From Syncephalis plumigaleata (Eukaryota > Zoopagomycota > Zoopagomycetes > Zoopagales > Piptocephalidaceae): a stretch of DNA of 64,000 nucleotides. Below the pieces are notes generated by a model that worked only from the letters and a program-made list of their open reading frames with translations, searched no databases and was not told the DNA's origin. Position 1 is the stretch's first letter; each line of letters opens with the position of its first letter. Shown here piece by piece: positions 24,167-37,829 of this stretch. The stretch is from positions 1,883,660-1,947,659 of the forward strand of contig JAIXMF010000003.1 of the NCBI GenBank assembly GCA_025201365.1, read 5' to 3'. Made by a program: the position numbers and the translations under genes.

Positions 24167-27100
24167 GTTGTAACGGGATATTTAGCAGTGAGAGCAACAG
24201 TGGCAAATAGTTACGCAAAAGCAACAAGGTCAACACGGTTGTGTGGAGAGGGAAAAGATGGAGTAAGAGGAGGATGAGGATAGTGAGGGGGAAATAGGCC
24301 GCACTTAATGGCGTGTCAAGGAATTATCGTGGGAAATTAGGCATTTCAATTGTTACTGTGTTTATAAATCATTTGAATTTTACTGCATTGATCGAATTTT
24401 GTATCGTATAAATGTTCATACTAGTTGATTCAATAGTAATGTACTATTCAATGGTATAATATAATTGCTCATTATTGGTGCATTTTATTCATATGCCATC
24501 AAGTAGTTCATTTGAAATATATCTAATCGATGATATGTCAGTAAAGTAAAATCTGTTGCTGGTTATATTCGTGTCTCTGTAATACCATGTCAATCCACTA
24601 ACATAGACAATGAATATATGAAAATACTCGCTTTTTCTCTTTCTACCTGTTTGTCTACTAGTTGAGATCTTTAATAGTTAGAATACCATATATTTATTCA
24701 GTAAATGATTGAATGACCTTGTAGATATACTTATTGTTGTTGTACCAAGGAATAATGACTTGAATGGCGTGGATACTAAATGAGGGTCTTGCACTAATCT
24801 AGTGGAATGGATAGACAGATACGCTTATTAGAGCGAGAGTAGAAAGCAATTAGAGTAGAGTAAAGTAGAGCAGGGTAAAAGACAAGAGAAATAATTCAGT
24901 GCTATGGTAGATCATGGCCACACGTATGGCAATTAATTGAACATGTTAGCAAGTCTATCGATTAACCGGTTATTCATGCCATCTGCGAATTCCCAAAAAT
25001 GTTTCTTCTATCTATCTATCTATTTACTACACCGTCACAATCATCGCATTTGCTTGGTTCACGTCAGTAACTGAGTATCCTCGTCATTTATTGGTTAATA
25101 TCACTGCTACTCACTACAAATGAAACATTGATGTACTCGTTACCATTTCCACTACTACCACTACTACTGCTGCTCTGTACGCTCCATCCTTCCTAGCACA
25201 ACAAACTTTCCCAAACCATTACATCAATAGAAAGTGTAATCGCCCATTGTTCCATTTCAGTATCGTCATACATCATCATACATCATCATATCATATCGCA
25301 TCCTATCTTATCGTAGCATATCGTAGCATACCGTATCGTATCATTGCTAATAAGACGATCATCTAGGTCAGCTGCTGTTTAATTAATGCAATGCGACATA
25401 TTAAAAGTCCGCAGAATAGGTAATTCTCCTAGTGCAGGATGGTATGCTTTGTAATTGCTTGGTGGCATGGACCAGGCGGTACACGAAAGTGATGATGATG
25501 CTGTACCATCATCATTAATCGTAAACGTTTACATGCTGCACTCTACCTATGAAAGAGAGAGAGAGAAAAGTAAATGTGCGCGTATGTGTGTGTGTCTGTA
25601 TCGCTTAGTGCCCTTTTTCCATTGCTCAAAACGGATAAACTGACCAGTTGATCAACTCACAGATAAACAAACAGTAGACAATAATCGAGAAACGCACAAC
25701 CAACAAATGAGGGAATACGAGTCAGGTGTGTCGTTGCAATAATGAACGTACCTTTGCGAAACGAGTCCCATCCCTTGAACACTTTTGGCAGACAATGATT
25801 CGCTCATCGTTGATTCGTTCATCTCGCCTTCCCTTTTTTCCTTTCGTTTCCTGCTTACTTTCTTCCTTTGCTTGGGTTGTTTTAACAGTGCGATAGCTGC
25901 CATGCCCTGTCATTCAACGTTTTCCTATTTTTTCCTCTACATCATCACCTTACTTTTTGTTTTCACTTGCCCACGGTCTGTCATAGCTAGCAGGTGGAAA
26001 ACACGGTCACACCAACCAGCATCGTTCAGTGTCATTGACTGATCCGCATGTCTTTTTAAATCCGTATATCGTCATCTGGTCTCAAGTCATGCTTGCGCGT
26101 CCATCAGCCATTTTTATTATACACTTTAGTTGATTCGCAAGCGGCCACGGCCGTCCCTTCTTCTTCTTCTTCTTCATTTACACTTTTTTACTTTCCTCCT
26201 TTTCCCTTTAGTTTGTTGCTTGTTGTTTCGGCATCAATTAACTAACTAATCAACAAGTATCGCTCTATATTACTACCATCTGTAAAGGTGGAGCTCTATT
26301 ACTGGCATATCTCGTTGTATACCGTAATTGACATCGCCTGCGTGTAATATAATCTATCAAAAAACTATTACCATTTGTCTGTCTAGCTGATAATTCATTA
26401 CCGGTATATATTTGGTAGGTTCTACTTTTCTGAAAGAATAATAGCTATCTGTATATCTATCTATATGTGTGTGCGTACGTATGGCATTGTAGAATGCTAA
26501 GCAACATCTCATTCTAGTTAATGACGATGTTACTGATGACGTTGGCTTTAGCAAGTTGTCAGTTCTCCTAAAAAGAATGGAAGCTTTTTGAATTTCATCT
26601 CCGCTAGTTACAGTCACGCTCGTCTAAGCATGCGCACATTTACAAATCTACAATCCTGTGATGTTATCGTATGCATGAATCGCATGCAGTTGTGTGTCTC
26701 TTGATGACATATGGATTCTGTTAGATTGATACAAACCATTGCAGTACATTGATCATTATTTCTTATTTCTTATTTTGTAATGAGGCGTGCATGTTTGTGT
26801 CTAACCTTCAACAATCCTCCTAAAACGCATTATTGAAATCGCATCATCGAGTAATAATGATTCTAATGATGGTCCTTGATTCCAAGAATGTATGTTGTTT
26901 ATTGACTTGCGACGAGTTTTGTTTATGGATGGAAGAAGGAACGGTCAGACGTTGAAGCGTTTGTACGCCCCATGCGCTTCGTCAGGCTTGTTCATACTCG
27001 TATGCTATATGTGTGTGTGCGTGTAACTAGCCTCGACTGTGCCCTTTACTTTCCGCTCCCCTTTGTTAGCTCGCCTTTTTTTCCGTTATTTGTTCCACTT

Positions 27101-30100
27101 GAAATCATTGCTATACTGGCTTTTCGTGTCGGACCCATACGAGATGACGATCCACACTTAGCGTGCTTGCTCACCCTACTATACACCCATATCCATATCC
27201 ATATCCATATCCATATCCATATCCATATCCATATCCGCATCCGTATTCATATCCATGTGAGGGAGAGGGTGTGTGTACGAAGCATATGACCTGACCACAT
27301 TGTTACATTTAAACAATATGTTTCAGGTGTAAAATTTACATTTCTAGTTTTTTAACGAGTCGAGTTTACTGCCATGAATGGATGAATGCCATCCATTGTC
27401 GTTTAAACTCTTATGACAATGGATGAATGAAGGAAGTGTGGATGAACATGCGTGCTATAATATGATATCCATCTCTTCAGATGGTTGACTCCGTTTTCCT
27501 GTTTATTCCTGGCATTCAATGCTCTTGCTTACTCCCCTGCATTCCACAACTGGACGATGAACGGAGAGTTGCAAACGAGAGATCTATACACCGTCAGTTA
27601 GTGTATTGTTATACCATATGGCATTTCTTTTTTGTATCAATACACACACACACACACACAAATGTCACTTGGTATGACCGAATGGTTGCGCTCATCGGTT
27701 GCACGCGTCCACTGACCTGAACATGGTTGCCATGCCGTTATCCATCATGCTGCCAATGTGAATGCGCCACCATATATACCTGCATTGCACTGGCTGGTCG
27801 GCCTGATCTTCCGTTCTTTCTCTCGTTCACTCATTGTCTCTACTCTTCTCGTTCACTTTGATCGTTATCCCACCACCATCACACACATACCATTCAACCA
27901 GCCGGCCTGGTCCATTCTTCTATCCTTTCGCTCTATCTTTCTTATCCAATCCTCTTTGCTTCATTTGCGTACGCCGGTCGTTCGCCACACCATATCCTCT
28001 AGTTCATTCATTCATTCATTCGAGTATCGTGTATATCATTGTGATTTAACATTGTTGACTCTCTGTTTCAACTCTTCTTAGTTCACATTTGTATTCTGGT
28101 TGATTACTACAATTATACCAAGAAATCTGCTCGATCCTTGTTTTATATTGGTGTGCCCCATTTGTTCATTCCCTTTCCATCGCGTCGGTTGATCAAGTAC
28201 ATATCCATCACATTGCCACTGTTATATTTATTTATACAGCTCACCGTGCCTTTTTCTTTTGTTCTTACGCTCATCCTATCATTTATTATTATTGTTCTTT
28301 TTTGCTCATAACAATTTCCCGACTTGTACACCTTTTGTTTCCATACACACACTCTCTCGCTCACTCACTCACCATCTGATCCTATCCTATCTAGTGAACA
28401 CTTGTATTCATTCATTCATTGACATATATCCTCTCTTTTTTCACTTATTATTCTGGTCATCTGATAATCATACAGACCAGTCTATCGGTGATTATAGTTA
28501 ATTGTAGGGTTACTTGTGGCGCGAAAAGCCTTGTTAAATGATGCAATCGATCAACTAACTAACTAACTAACGAATACATGATCTTTTTATAACATTCATA
28601 TTTCTAGACAGCAAAACTACAACTTTCGTTTAAATCTGGTTGTGACCGTATACTTTACTACCGAGTAAACGTATTTCGCGTCACCGTTCCTGTTCATATA
28701 AACGGCAAAGGCCCTTAGTATTCAGGTAAGATAGCAACATTCGAATATATATATACTACTCGATCTACTTATTGCATATTACGTATATATTGCGTTGTAT
28801 GTCTATTTGTCGCTATTATCGACCTATTTTCTCATCATACGAGTAATCGATGATGATTGATGATGATGATGATGATGATGCAAGGTCTACGTAGATGTGA
28901 GACATTTCAATTTGTACTGTTTACGTGTGCATCGTTCTATCCTATCCTATAGTCTACTATAATACTCGGCTATAGCCTATGGGAAGAATGCATATTCCTT
29001 ACCCTATGTCATTGTATATTCTTTTGCTGCGTACGAATCATGGTCATGGTACGTGCGCGCGTGACCATACTCGGTTGTATTATCGTCTGCAATCGGCGCT
29101 GTGACGACAATGACTTTTATTATTTTCAAACTACAGCGGCCATTTCTTTTCTGTTGTGATTGCATTGTACTTGCATATTCTCTCATGACATTTGTTGTTG
29201 CAATGGTTGCTGTTGCTGTTGCTGCTGGCTGTTGTCACTTTCATTGTTACTGCATGGCGCACGCACCACTATTTCAGTAACAATGTCACGGCTTGGGTAT
29301 ATTTGTGCGTATGTGTCTTTCCTTCTGTCTGTCTGTCTGTTTGTCTGTCTGCCTGTAATAAGTAATCACCGCTCAAACTGGTTTATCGCGTAACATTCAT
29401 TGTCATAACCCTTGAATATTCGACGGATTATCACTACTGCCTCATTATTGTTGAATGAATGGTTATCGCCGTGATCCAATCAACGAAGAGCACGTGCCAA
29501 TTGCAGACCTTGACTTTCGTGCACCCATACTGTTATGACTTGATTCACCTTTGTTGTGCGCGTCAAACACACTCACCTCAGCAACTCATTGGTGCTTGTT
29601 GATACGACAATAGCAATGAGAATGAGCTATGCTATGAAGAGTCGAGAGCGGGTTTAACGGCAAATGTGTCTTGGCAGTGTCTCTTTTGAAATGTATGTAT
29701 GGTACATGGATGAAAATAATCCCTAAAAAACACCTCATGACATTCAAAGAATGTGAGGAAACGTGAAAGTAAGAGAAAGAGAGAGAAAGTACCGCATTGG
29801 CGCTAGTGCATCACTCAATTATGAATGACAAAGTCTATACTCCTGCTAGCATACGGCGTATAATCATTCTATTGTGTATGACTACCAATGCATTTCATAA
29901 AATTCACGTTCCTTAACTGCGCGGTCTGATCAAGTGCCGAACAGTGCTTGCCAAAGTACACGCGAATGCACGTAAATCAACCGACGTGCACCGTGTACAA
30001 CTGAAAAACAACACAAGCAATCATAGCATATCATATCATTTCGTTATTAGCTACTACATGCTAGTAATGTGAGGTAGTGGATGAATGGATGAATGAATGA

Positions 30101-33100
30101 ATGACGTTCATAACAAGTCACAAGTCAATCTATAGGATGAGCATGATAGGGTTATTGGGTTGTTCCTACATTTACGCGTACACACAACCCACACACATTG
30201 GTACAATCCTCTCGTTGAATGAATCACCAATCATTTGGCGTTAAAAGTCAATATTCCCATTTTAATCATTTCTCTCTGTTATCACATCCACCTGTTATCT
30301 CGTTGACATGAGTGAGTTGTGTGTGTGTGTGTGTGTGTATACACGCGCACACTTGTGTATGTTGATTGATCATTGTCAAATGGCAATGACAACAGTATGA
30401 GCTTTGAATGTACGCGCACACACCACCTTCAAGCATAGGAAATTTCTTGTTTTGGTTCAATGATTGTAGTGTACTACTACTGCTAGAGTATTATTAGTTG
30501 CTGCTGCTGCTGCTACTACTACCCTGCTCTGTATGTTAACACATACATACATACCCACGTACGTATACACACGTACACACGCATATACACACGCGTGCAT
30601 GCGTGCATAAGTACAAAGCCTACTAATACGACGTCGTTTGTAGTAGTGCAACGTCTGTAGTGACTGCGCTTCAGTAGCGGCGTTTTGTCGCTTGTAAACG
30701 GCATGCCAACTTCCATCGTGCATAATCCCCCCTTTTTTTCCAATGGCTCGTGATACATGGCATCCGATATCCGCGTGAGCCTACTCGTTAGGATTTGTTC
30801 TAATCCTGTCCATAATTGAAACACACACTTGTACGCATGTCCGCGTGCTCTCTTCCCTCTCTCTTTCCTTACCCGTTAATTGCTGTAAGCATATTGGCTC
30901 TCCAACTAAAACTTGCATTCTGGTTTGTTCTCTGCGCGTTAACTCACCTTGCTCCTTCCTTGAAATGGGTGTAATGAATTAATGAATTAATGAGAAATGT
31001 GTGCGTGTGTCATTGTTATCATTGTTGTCGTGGTGGTGCTTGTCTTTTTCTAAAATTCGCCTTGCGCCGTGCCATCCACACCATCCGGTTTGTACCTTTT
31101 CACTGGCAACGTAATGGCCAATGTTTGGTATTTGACCGCGTACCATTTACGGCCATATGCCTCTCTGCCTTTTCTCTTGTGCCTTCCATCAGGATACCTT
31201 CCTCGTCATTGGTGACAATGGAAACGTAGAAAGAGATCATTGTGGAATAACACGCGTGTGCTGTGCCTACGCGCGCGCGCGCTTAACCAAAGATGACAAG
31301 TGCGCCATTCTAAATTGACATTAGTGTTGATTTAGCATGATGAACATGCTAATAGTTTGGTTAATGATGTGTGGTATATTGGCATCATGAGGACAATGCT
31401 TCATACACTTGCCCCTTTCTATAATTCTATTATACCATTTCCTACAAACTACTCCCCTCCATGACCAATACCTGTCTTGATGATGGTAGTGGAAAGTGTG
31501 TGTGTGTGTGTGTGTGTGGATTGCGCTTCCCCTGGCTCGCCTTGCACAAACCACCGCTCATTCGCTCGTAGCACGCGCTTCCCATCTACTCTTTTTGTCC
31601 TACGTACTCCGTTTATCTTCATCTGGTGTATGGTGTTGGGCTCTCCCATCATCATCATCATCATTACCATCCTATCACGCTCATCCTTAACCATGGTTTT
31701 CCTACCTTCACTTGCTTCTACACCATTATCTCCTCTCTCTCTCTCTCTCTCTTTCTTTTGCTTATGGCAAAGGCGGGGTGATTCATGTCTACTACGCGAT
31801 ATAGAAAATTACACCTGACACGCTGATAGACCGACTGATAGACTTGGGTGTGTGAGATTACTTGCTTATTTATTTATTTATTATCGGGCAAAGCCCGTTG
31901 TATTTAATTTGTGGTTTACATTCCTCATCCTCTCACACTCTCACACATCCACACCCTATCCTTCTTATCATACCATTTTTAAATTCTTACGTGTGTGGAC
32001 TTTCAGTCTCCGCACCTTCTCTTTTTATCTCCTCTTTCGTGGTTTATAACTCATACCATATACCAACTACTACTACTACTGCTGCTGCTGCTTTAATTGC
32101 TACTTGCGTATGTGTGTCTTACTAACATAACCAACCCAACCCAACCGTTCTTTTATTCTTTCTGGTTATCCTCTCGTTAACATTCATTGCTATCACTGTC
32201 GTGCCACTCCTTCTTTATCTTTTCATTCTACGTTATACGTATACGTACAAATACATACGTATTCTCCTTTTTCTCTCTTGTCTATTGACTAGCTCAACTT
32301 TATCTTACTTAATCTTTTCTTTCTTCATTTTTGTTGATAGTCGGTTGGTTTTGATTTAGTGCCACGCATCATTAAGGCAGTGTGTATAACTGGTTCATTG
32401 TTAGTCTCGCTCTCTCTTTATTTTTCTTTCGTGTATTTGAACACTCTACGGACCACAACCATACTTGATTGCTTGGTTATTATTGTAACGGTGACATAGT
32501 AGATTCTAGAACTATTCGTGTTGATTTCACTTGTTCTCTCGACGAGGACTGTGTGATACTATTGCTACTACTGTCATTATTACCTTTACTACTAGTGATC
32601 AATTCTTGTATTGTGTGCGTGTGTAGGCGTGAGTGTGATCCATTTGTAATCCACTTTCTTTTTAGTTGTTTTTCTCTCTCTGTCTCTTTGTCTCTCTCTG
32701 TCTCTCTCCTTTTCCCTGTTTATTGATTATTATTATTGCTTATCACACATACTTTTTATATTTCCATTACTTCAAATTGGTCTTTTAGCATTTTGTTTTG
32801 TTTTGTTTTTGTAGTTTGCTCTCTATTCTCGTTTATTTGTTGTAAACCCTTCTCATTGAGATATTCACTGCAATCGTCAAGACTTTCCTACCGACAATTG
32901 TAGTTTTACTTACTTGTTGTTTCGGATAGGTTACTCTATCCACACCGGGGTATGTGTATATGAAAAAGACATCCACGAGTAGAGAAAGAGCGAAAGTCTC
33001 TATTTGATATCGATCATCATCATAGATGGTTGCTCTGTAGCGTTATTTGTTTATGGAACAATGTGCATATTATTTAGTATCATGGTGATATGCATATGTA

Positions 33101-34008
33101 TGCCAATGTTTATACACTTTAATTTCGATAGCATTCGAGACTGTTGACTTTAAGCATGTACAAGTACATGTACACGTATATGTACAGGTACAGATACACA
33201 AGCACACATATGCATAATGATTTGTTCTACCTTACCTACTTTTATCCTCCGCTTCTTCCTTGTATGGATAGCAATGCTTATTCATGTACAGCGTATATTG
33301 TACACAGTTGCAATCGTAATAGTATGGTAGCATTTGATAATTGCACCAAAATACCATCTACGTTTAACAGCCATTGACCATGGTGAGCGTGTGTTTGTGT
33401 GTGTGCACCATACAAAGATGCTCACATGGTCATGGGATTGATCTACGATATGCTCATGCTCCTTTGATGTGCACGCTGCTCTATAATGGTCAGTTGACCT
33501 TCTAGAGCCAATCTATCGTCATCGTTGAAAGGGCGTGTCAGCATTCAGTTTGACAATCATACATACACATCATTCACTGATAATGTGACCCTTCTCCTAC
33601 ATGTTCATTCGCTCATTTACTCAATAGCTTAATTGCTACATTGTAAGGATATCATTATCATCATTATCTTGTATGACCCCTTTTATTTTTGTTAGTCTCT
33701 AATGATAATAGTGTATGTATGTATGTATGTGTGTGTGTGTATACGTTACACCATTCTGCTTCATAGGCATGCATCCTCTGCATGTTTCTATCCACCATCA
33801 TCATCATCATCATCATTATCATTATCAGCAGCACTATTAGTGTAGCCATTCACAATATGGTTTTGTATCTTCCGATTATGAAACCATGATAGTCATACGC
33901 ATTCTCTCTCTATCTTTAATAATAGCCAGCTATTAGTTTATATACACTGATTGTACTAACCAACAATGAACATCCTATTCTCATTTATTCTCTAGTTTTT
34001 ACCCTGTC
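24167..34008. other. 9.8-kb gene-free region upstream of the APSES factor
   Basis: No ORF in this stretch looks like a gene: those present are made of simple repeats or are short and unconserved in character. It is full of microsatellites (CA, TG, ATC, TTC, CATT and CATATC units). Between about 30.8 and 33.0 kb the + strand is strongly pyrimidine-rich (TCTC and TTCTTT tracts). No tRNA B-box (GGTTCRANYC) was noticed by eye. Likely contents are a large regulatory region, a long 5' leader of the APSES gene, and possibly unannotated non-coding RNA. Confidence 0.5.
27185..27257. repeat. CATATC hexanucleotide tandem repeat
   Basis: About nine near-perfect copies of CATATC, followed by imperfect units (CGCATC, GTATTC). 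If translated it would give His-Ile or Ile-Trp strings, so the overlapping ORFs on both strands are repeat artefacts. Confidence 0.9.
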
Positions 34009-36846
34009 ATGTCAAGCAGCATCTCGATTGCCAATCAAGCATCAGATTTCGCCGCTATTGTTGGACACCCTTCGCCCGATACTTTTAATCAGCCACAGCA
34101 ACCATTATCCTACGATAACCATCAGAACACCATTATCTCCCCCTTTACCGATACTGATTGTGTTACTGCCGCTGCTACCGCTGCCGCCATTGTTGCTGCC
34201 GCCACTGTTCTTAACCAGAATCAACATATTGTCTCTGCTGCTGCCGCCGCCGCTGCCACTACTCAACAGTGTCAATCGTTGGCTTTAGCTTCACCACCTG
34301 AAGACATTCAATATCAACAACAACAACAGCAGCAATTGCAATTCTTCGACTCTGTTCAACAGTCGACCGCTCAGCTTTTATCAATGCCTGTCTATCCTAC
34401 CAACACATTTGATCTGCCACAAAACATGATGTCCAACGGTTACGGCAGTATTGATAATGTGGCCAGCACTGCCACTACATCAAACTCGGCTGCCGGACTA
34501 TCATCCATGACCGCGCCCAATCCATTGTTAGAATTCGGTACGGCTGACACGAGCGCTGTCAATGCAGCTGCTGCCGCTGCCGCTGCCGCCACCAGTCGAT
34601 ATGCCTCACAGGCGACCACACCCTATGCTGCTTACCCTACCGCGGCAGCAGGTTCGCCATCACACCCCATGACGTTGCATCCACCCATCCAACCGGGATC
34701 TGCGAGTGGTATGTCATTTGGTTTTGGTCCAGCTGCCGTTAGCGCCATCGCTGTTACCGCTGCCGGTCTCTCGTCGACCATGGCTGCCGCCAACTCCGGC
34801 TACTTTAGCGGTTGGCCCTTGCAATGGCCATCCAATGGATCGAGTGTGGCCACCACCACGGCAACCAGCCCACTCGCCGCAAGTGGTAATAGTCATCTCA
34901 TGGGATTCATGTCAAATAGCTCATCAGGTTGGACCACCACCGGTACACAACGCCCTCGTCTTACCACTACGCTTTGGGAGGATGAAGGCACGATCTGCTA
35001 CCAGGTAGATGCCGAATCGGTGTGTGTGGCACGTCGTCAGGACAACAACATGATCAACGGTACCAAACTACTTAACGTGGTTGGTATGACACGCGGTAAA
35101 CGCGACGGCATTCTTAAGAATGAGAAGCAGCGTGTTGTCGTTAAAGTGGGTGCCATGCATCTTAAGGGTGTATGGATTCCCTTCGAGCGTGCCAAGGCTC
35201 TTGCCGAACATCATGGTATCAGCGATAAATTGTACCCATTATTCGCGGAAGATCCCAACCCACACTTGTTGCAACATCCAACTACCACCACTGGTGTCTC
35301 TGGTAGTGCTACTGCCACCACCACTAGACTACGTGCCAACACCACAGGATCCATCAACACGAATGACCCTATGCAAACCATGGCCAACTACGACTTGTCC
35401 ATTCTCAATGCAAATGGCAATCCAATGATGCGTCGTTCAACGGCCGCGCAGATTACCGCGCCATCCTTTGGTCATGGTTATCCACAAAGCAATGCGGGTA
35501 CATTGTCACCTGATGGTCTAACTGCTCTTGACACATCGCTCATGTACCCGTCGTCATCAGCTACAACAGCATCTGCAGCAGCAGCAGCAGCAGCGTCATC
35601 ATCTACAGCATCACGTTCTATCACATCGACAATGATGAATGGACTATCACGTCGTGCCTCCATCACAGGTCCATATGGTAACTACTACGCTGCCGATGCT
35701 ACTGATATGACGGCAGTCACCACCGCTGGTATGAGTGGTAATGGCGGTATCACTACGGTATTGGGTGCCGGTGGATCACACGCTACTTGGAGCCCGCTAA
35801 CCCCATCCATGGATGCTCGTCCTTATTATGGTGATGCCACCACTGCAGCAACTGCAGCAGCAGCAATGGCCGTCCATGGCAATGCTAATCCATACACGAC
35901 TGCCAACTCCATGTCTATCCATTATCGTGATCAACAACCGACATCACCCTCGGCCGTGGTATACGCTAATAGCAAGAAGCGTGGTAGCGACTACTTGTCA
36001 TCCGGTAGTCAGCAACTAAACAGTGGTGCGCATACGTCGGCGTTTGATCCTGCTGAATTCAATGGTTATGACGCTAACACCGCCACCACCAATGCACTAC
36101 ACATCTCGCCACGTATTAGCAATACGGCACTCATGGGAGCTGCTCATAATCCCGCCTATGGTGCCTATACAAATATGCCATTGTCACCGGCTACCTCACC
36201 TTCTGCCGCCACCTTTGATGGACAATCCATGGAACGTACCTACTCTGAAGTGGAGGATCGTCCCGCTCGTAAACGTAGTCGTGTCAGTGTGAGCGATGCC
36301 TCGCAACAACAACAACAACAGCAACAGCAACCACCTACACCCACCTCCAATAATGATATGTCCATCAATGGTGGTAATATTCGTGGTAGATCCAATATCA
36401 CTTCTTCATCTTCATCTTCATCATCTACTTCATCATCAGCACATCCGTTAAAATCACTCACTTCCGGTGTAGTGATCGAGTCAATGATGGCTCATGGTAG
36501 TGGCAACAATGTCGATGATGATGGTTACGGCGATAGTTTCGGTCTACCTGGTCTAGATACGAGTGGTCAACGAACTGCCGGTTTCACTACTGGTGATTCA
36601 TCTACCTCGACATCTTCCACATCCATCATGGGTACTCGTGATGGTAGACGTGATACTACTAGTGGTACCACTGCCAATTCTACCAGTGATTATCCATTGG
36701 CCTCTCTATTCCAAAATGGAAGTCATGCTACAACGACTGCATCTGCTAATGCTCGTTCATCTTCTATTGCCAACACTACCGGTACTGCTTTACTAAAAGA
36801 AGAAGCAATTAATGTGGCAGCTACCGCAGCCAATGGTGCTTGGTAA
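34009..36846 (+). CDS. APSES-domain transcription factor, StuA/EFG1-like
   Basis: A single exon, 945 aa. The APSES (KilA-N-like) DNA-binding domain spans about residues 315-418: [62 protein letters not shown] and LYPLFAEDP. Everything outside it is low complexity: poly-Ala, poly-Gln, Ser and Thr runs. A basic RKRSR cluster near 750 is a likely nuclear localisation signal. StuA/EFG1/Sok2/Phd1 proteins control development, conidiation and morphogenesis, usually downstream of cAMP-PKA. The start ATG at 34009 is the first in a frame with no upstream extension. The 9.8-kb gene-free stretch before it suggests elaborate control. No ankyrin repeats are present, which argues against the Mbp1/Swi4 branch. 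Confidence 0.93.
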   Translation: MSSSISIANQASDFAAIVGHPSPDTFNQPQQPLSYDNHQNTIISPFTDTDCVTAAATAAAIVAAATVLNQNQHIVSAAAAAAATTQQCQSLALASPPEDIQYQQQQQQQLQFFDSVQQSTAQLLSMPVYPTNTFDLPQNMMSNGYGSIDNVASTATTSNSAAGLSSMTAPNPLLEFGTADTSAVNAAAAAAAAATSRYASQATTPYAAYPTAAAGSPSHPMTLHPPIQPGSASGMSFGFGPAAVSAIAVTAAGLSSTMAAANSGYFSGWPLQWPSNGSSVATTTATSPLAASGNSHLMGFMSNSSSGWTTTGTQRPRLTTTLWEDEGTICYQVDAESVCVARRQDNNMINGTKLLNVVGMTRGKRDGILKNEKQRVVVKVGAMHLKGVWIPFERAKALAEHHGISDKLYPLFAEDPNPHLLQHPTTTTGVSGSATATTTRLRANTTGSINTNDPMQTMANYDLSILNANGNPMMRRSTAAQITAPSFGHGYPQSNAGTLSPDGLTALDTSLMYPSSSATTASAAAAAAASSSTASRSITSTMMNGLSRRASITGPYGNYYAADATDMTAVTTAGMSGNGGITTVLGAGGSHATWSPLTPSMDARPYYGDATTAATAAAAMAVHGNANPYTTANSMSIHYRDQQPTSPSAVVYANSKKRGSDYLSSGSQQLNSGAHTSAFDPAEFNGYDANTATTNALHISPRISNTALMGAAHNPAYGAYTNMPLSPATSPSAATFDGQSMERTYSEVEDRPARKRSRVSVSDASQQQQQQQQQPPTPTSNNDMSINGGNIRGRSNITSSSSSSSSTSSSAHPLKSLTSGVVIESMMAHGSGNNVDDDGYGDSFGLPGLDTSGQRTAGFTTGDSSTSTSSTSIMGTRDGRRDTTSGTTANSTSDYPLASLFQNGSHATTTASANARSSSIANTTGTALLKEEAINVAATAANGAW

Positions 36847-37829
36847 TGCATATAAAAGTGGATGATAGAGAATATAATAATCTATAAACTATTATATGGG
36901 ATGCTATACTATAGAGTTATCAATGATTCTATAGACTTTCTCCACACTTTGGATTCAGTTTTTTTGTTGTTTCAATATTGGTTATTGGTACATTCGCGTT
37001 GTTTGATGTGGTTGCTATTTGTCGTTGTCGTCTTTGTCGTTGTCGTCGTTGTCGTTGTTGTTCTCTTTCGTGTTTACTCTTTTTTCTATTCTTTCCTTTA
37101 TTTTCGTTTCATGGATTATTATAAGAATGAATACATGATATACGATCAAGATTGGTTTAGTCATAGTTGGTTTACTAGTTAGTATTCTAGTGAACTGATT
37201 AACTGTCATGCATACTCTCTCTCTCTCTCTCTCTCTTTCACTTTCCTTGTAACAAGGCGATTTTATATTCTTGTTTCTCTCTCTTTCTCTCTATTCCTTT
37301 CTCGCTCTCTTTATCAAGTACATTGTTTATATTAGTTTCATTGACTCAATCACCTGTGGATGACTACTAGAGAACAATATATAACCATTGATACATATAC
37401 ATACATACATACATACATCTATATCGTATGCCTAGTGTGACATTTATTCAGTTTCTGTGACTACTATCATCATGACTTTTGCTATCATTTCATTTCTCAT
37501 TCATTCATTCCTCCTCCTCTCTCCATTGCCCTATGAGCAAAAACAAACAAACAAACAAACAAATGTTAATATATATAATATTGACATTGTAGTTAGGTTA
37601 ATCTTTGGCAAAAAAGAATTTATTATATAAATATAAATAGGCAAACGGTATTCTTGATGATTACCTTCGCTTTTTCCCGTTTCTAACTGATATCTTTATG
37701 TGTGTCTACATGTATATAAAAATGATGGAAATAACAAGCATGTTTATTTAAGCTGCAAGTGAAAGGCGAATGAATTCATAATAACAATATATATACGTAA
37801 ATAAATAGAGAAATAGAATAAGAAATGGT
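36847..37829. other. Intergenic between convergent genes, repeat-rich
   Basis: About 980 bp 3' of both neighbours. It has GTCGTT repeats (37020-37065), CTCTCT runs (37214-37236 and 37276-37312), CATA repeats (37400-37418) and AAAC repeats (37542-37562). No gene seen. Confidence 0.5.

Noticed and set aside
26972-27289. ORFs on both strands through the CATATC repeat
   Set aside because: They translate to His-Ile or Ile-Trp strings from a microsatellite; there is no gene signal outside the repeat.
30457-32726. Several 80-110 codon ORFs on both strands in the gene-free region
   Set aside because: They are low complexity, driven by CA, TC and TG tracts, overlap each other on both strands and have no start context or splice support.
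34028-36796. Alternative-frame ORFs within the APSES gene
   Set aside because: They are shadows of a repetitive coding sequence. Only the 945-codon frame contains the APSES domain.
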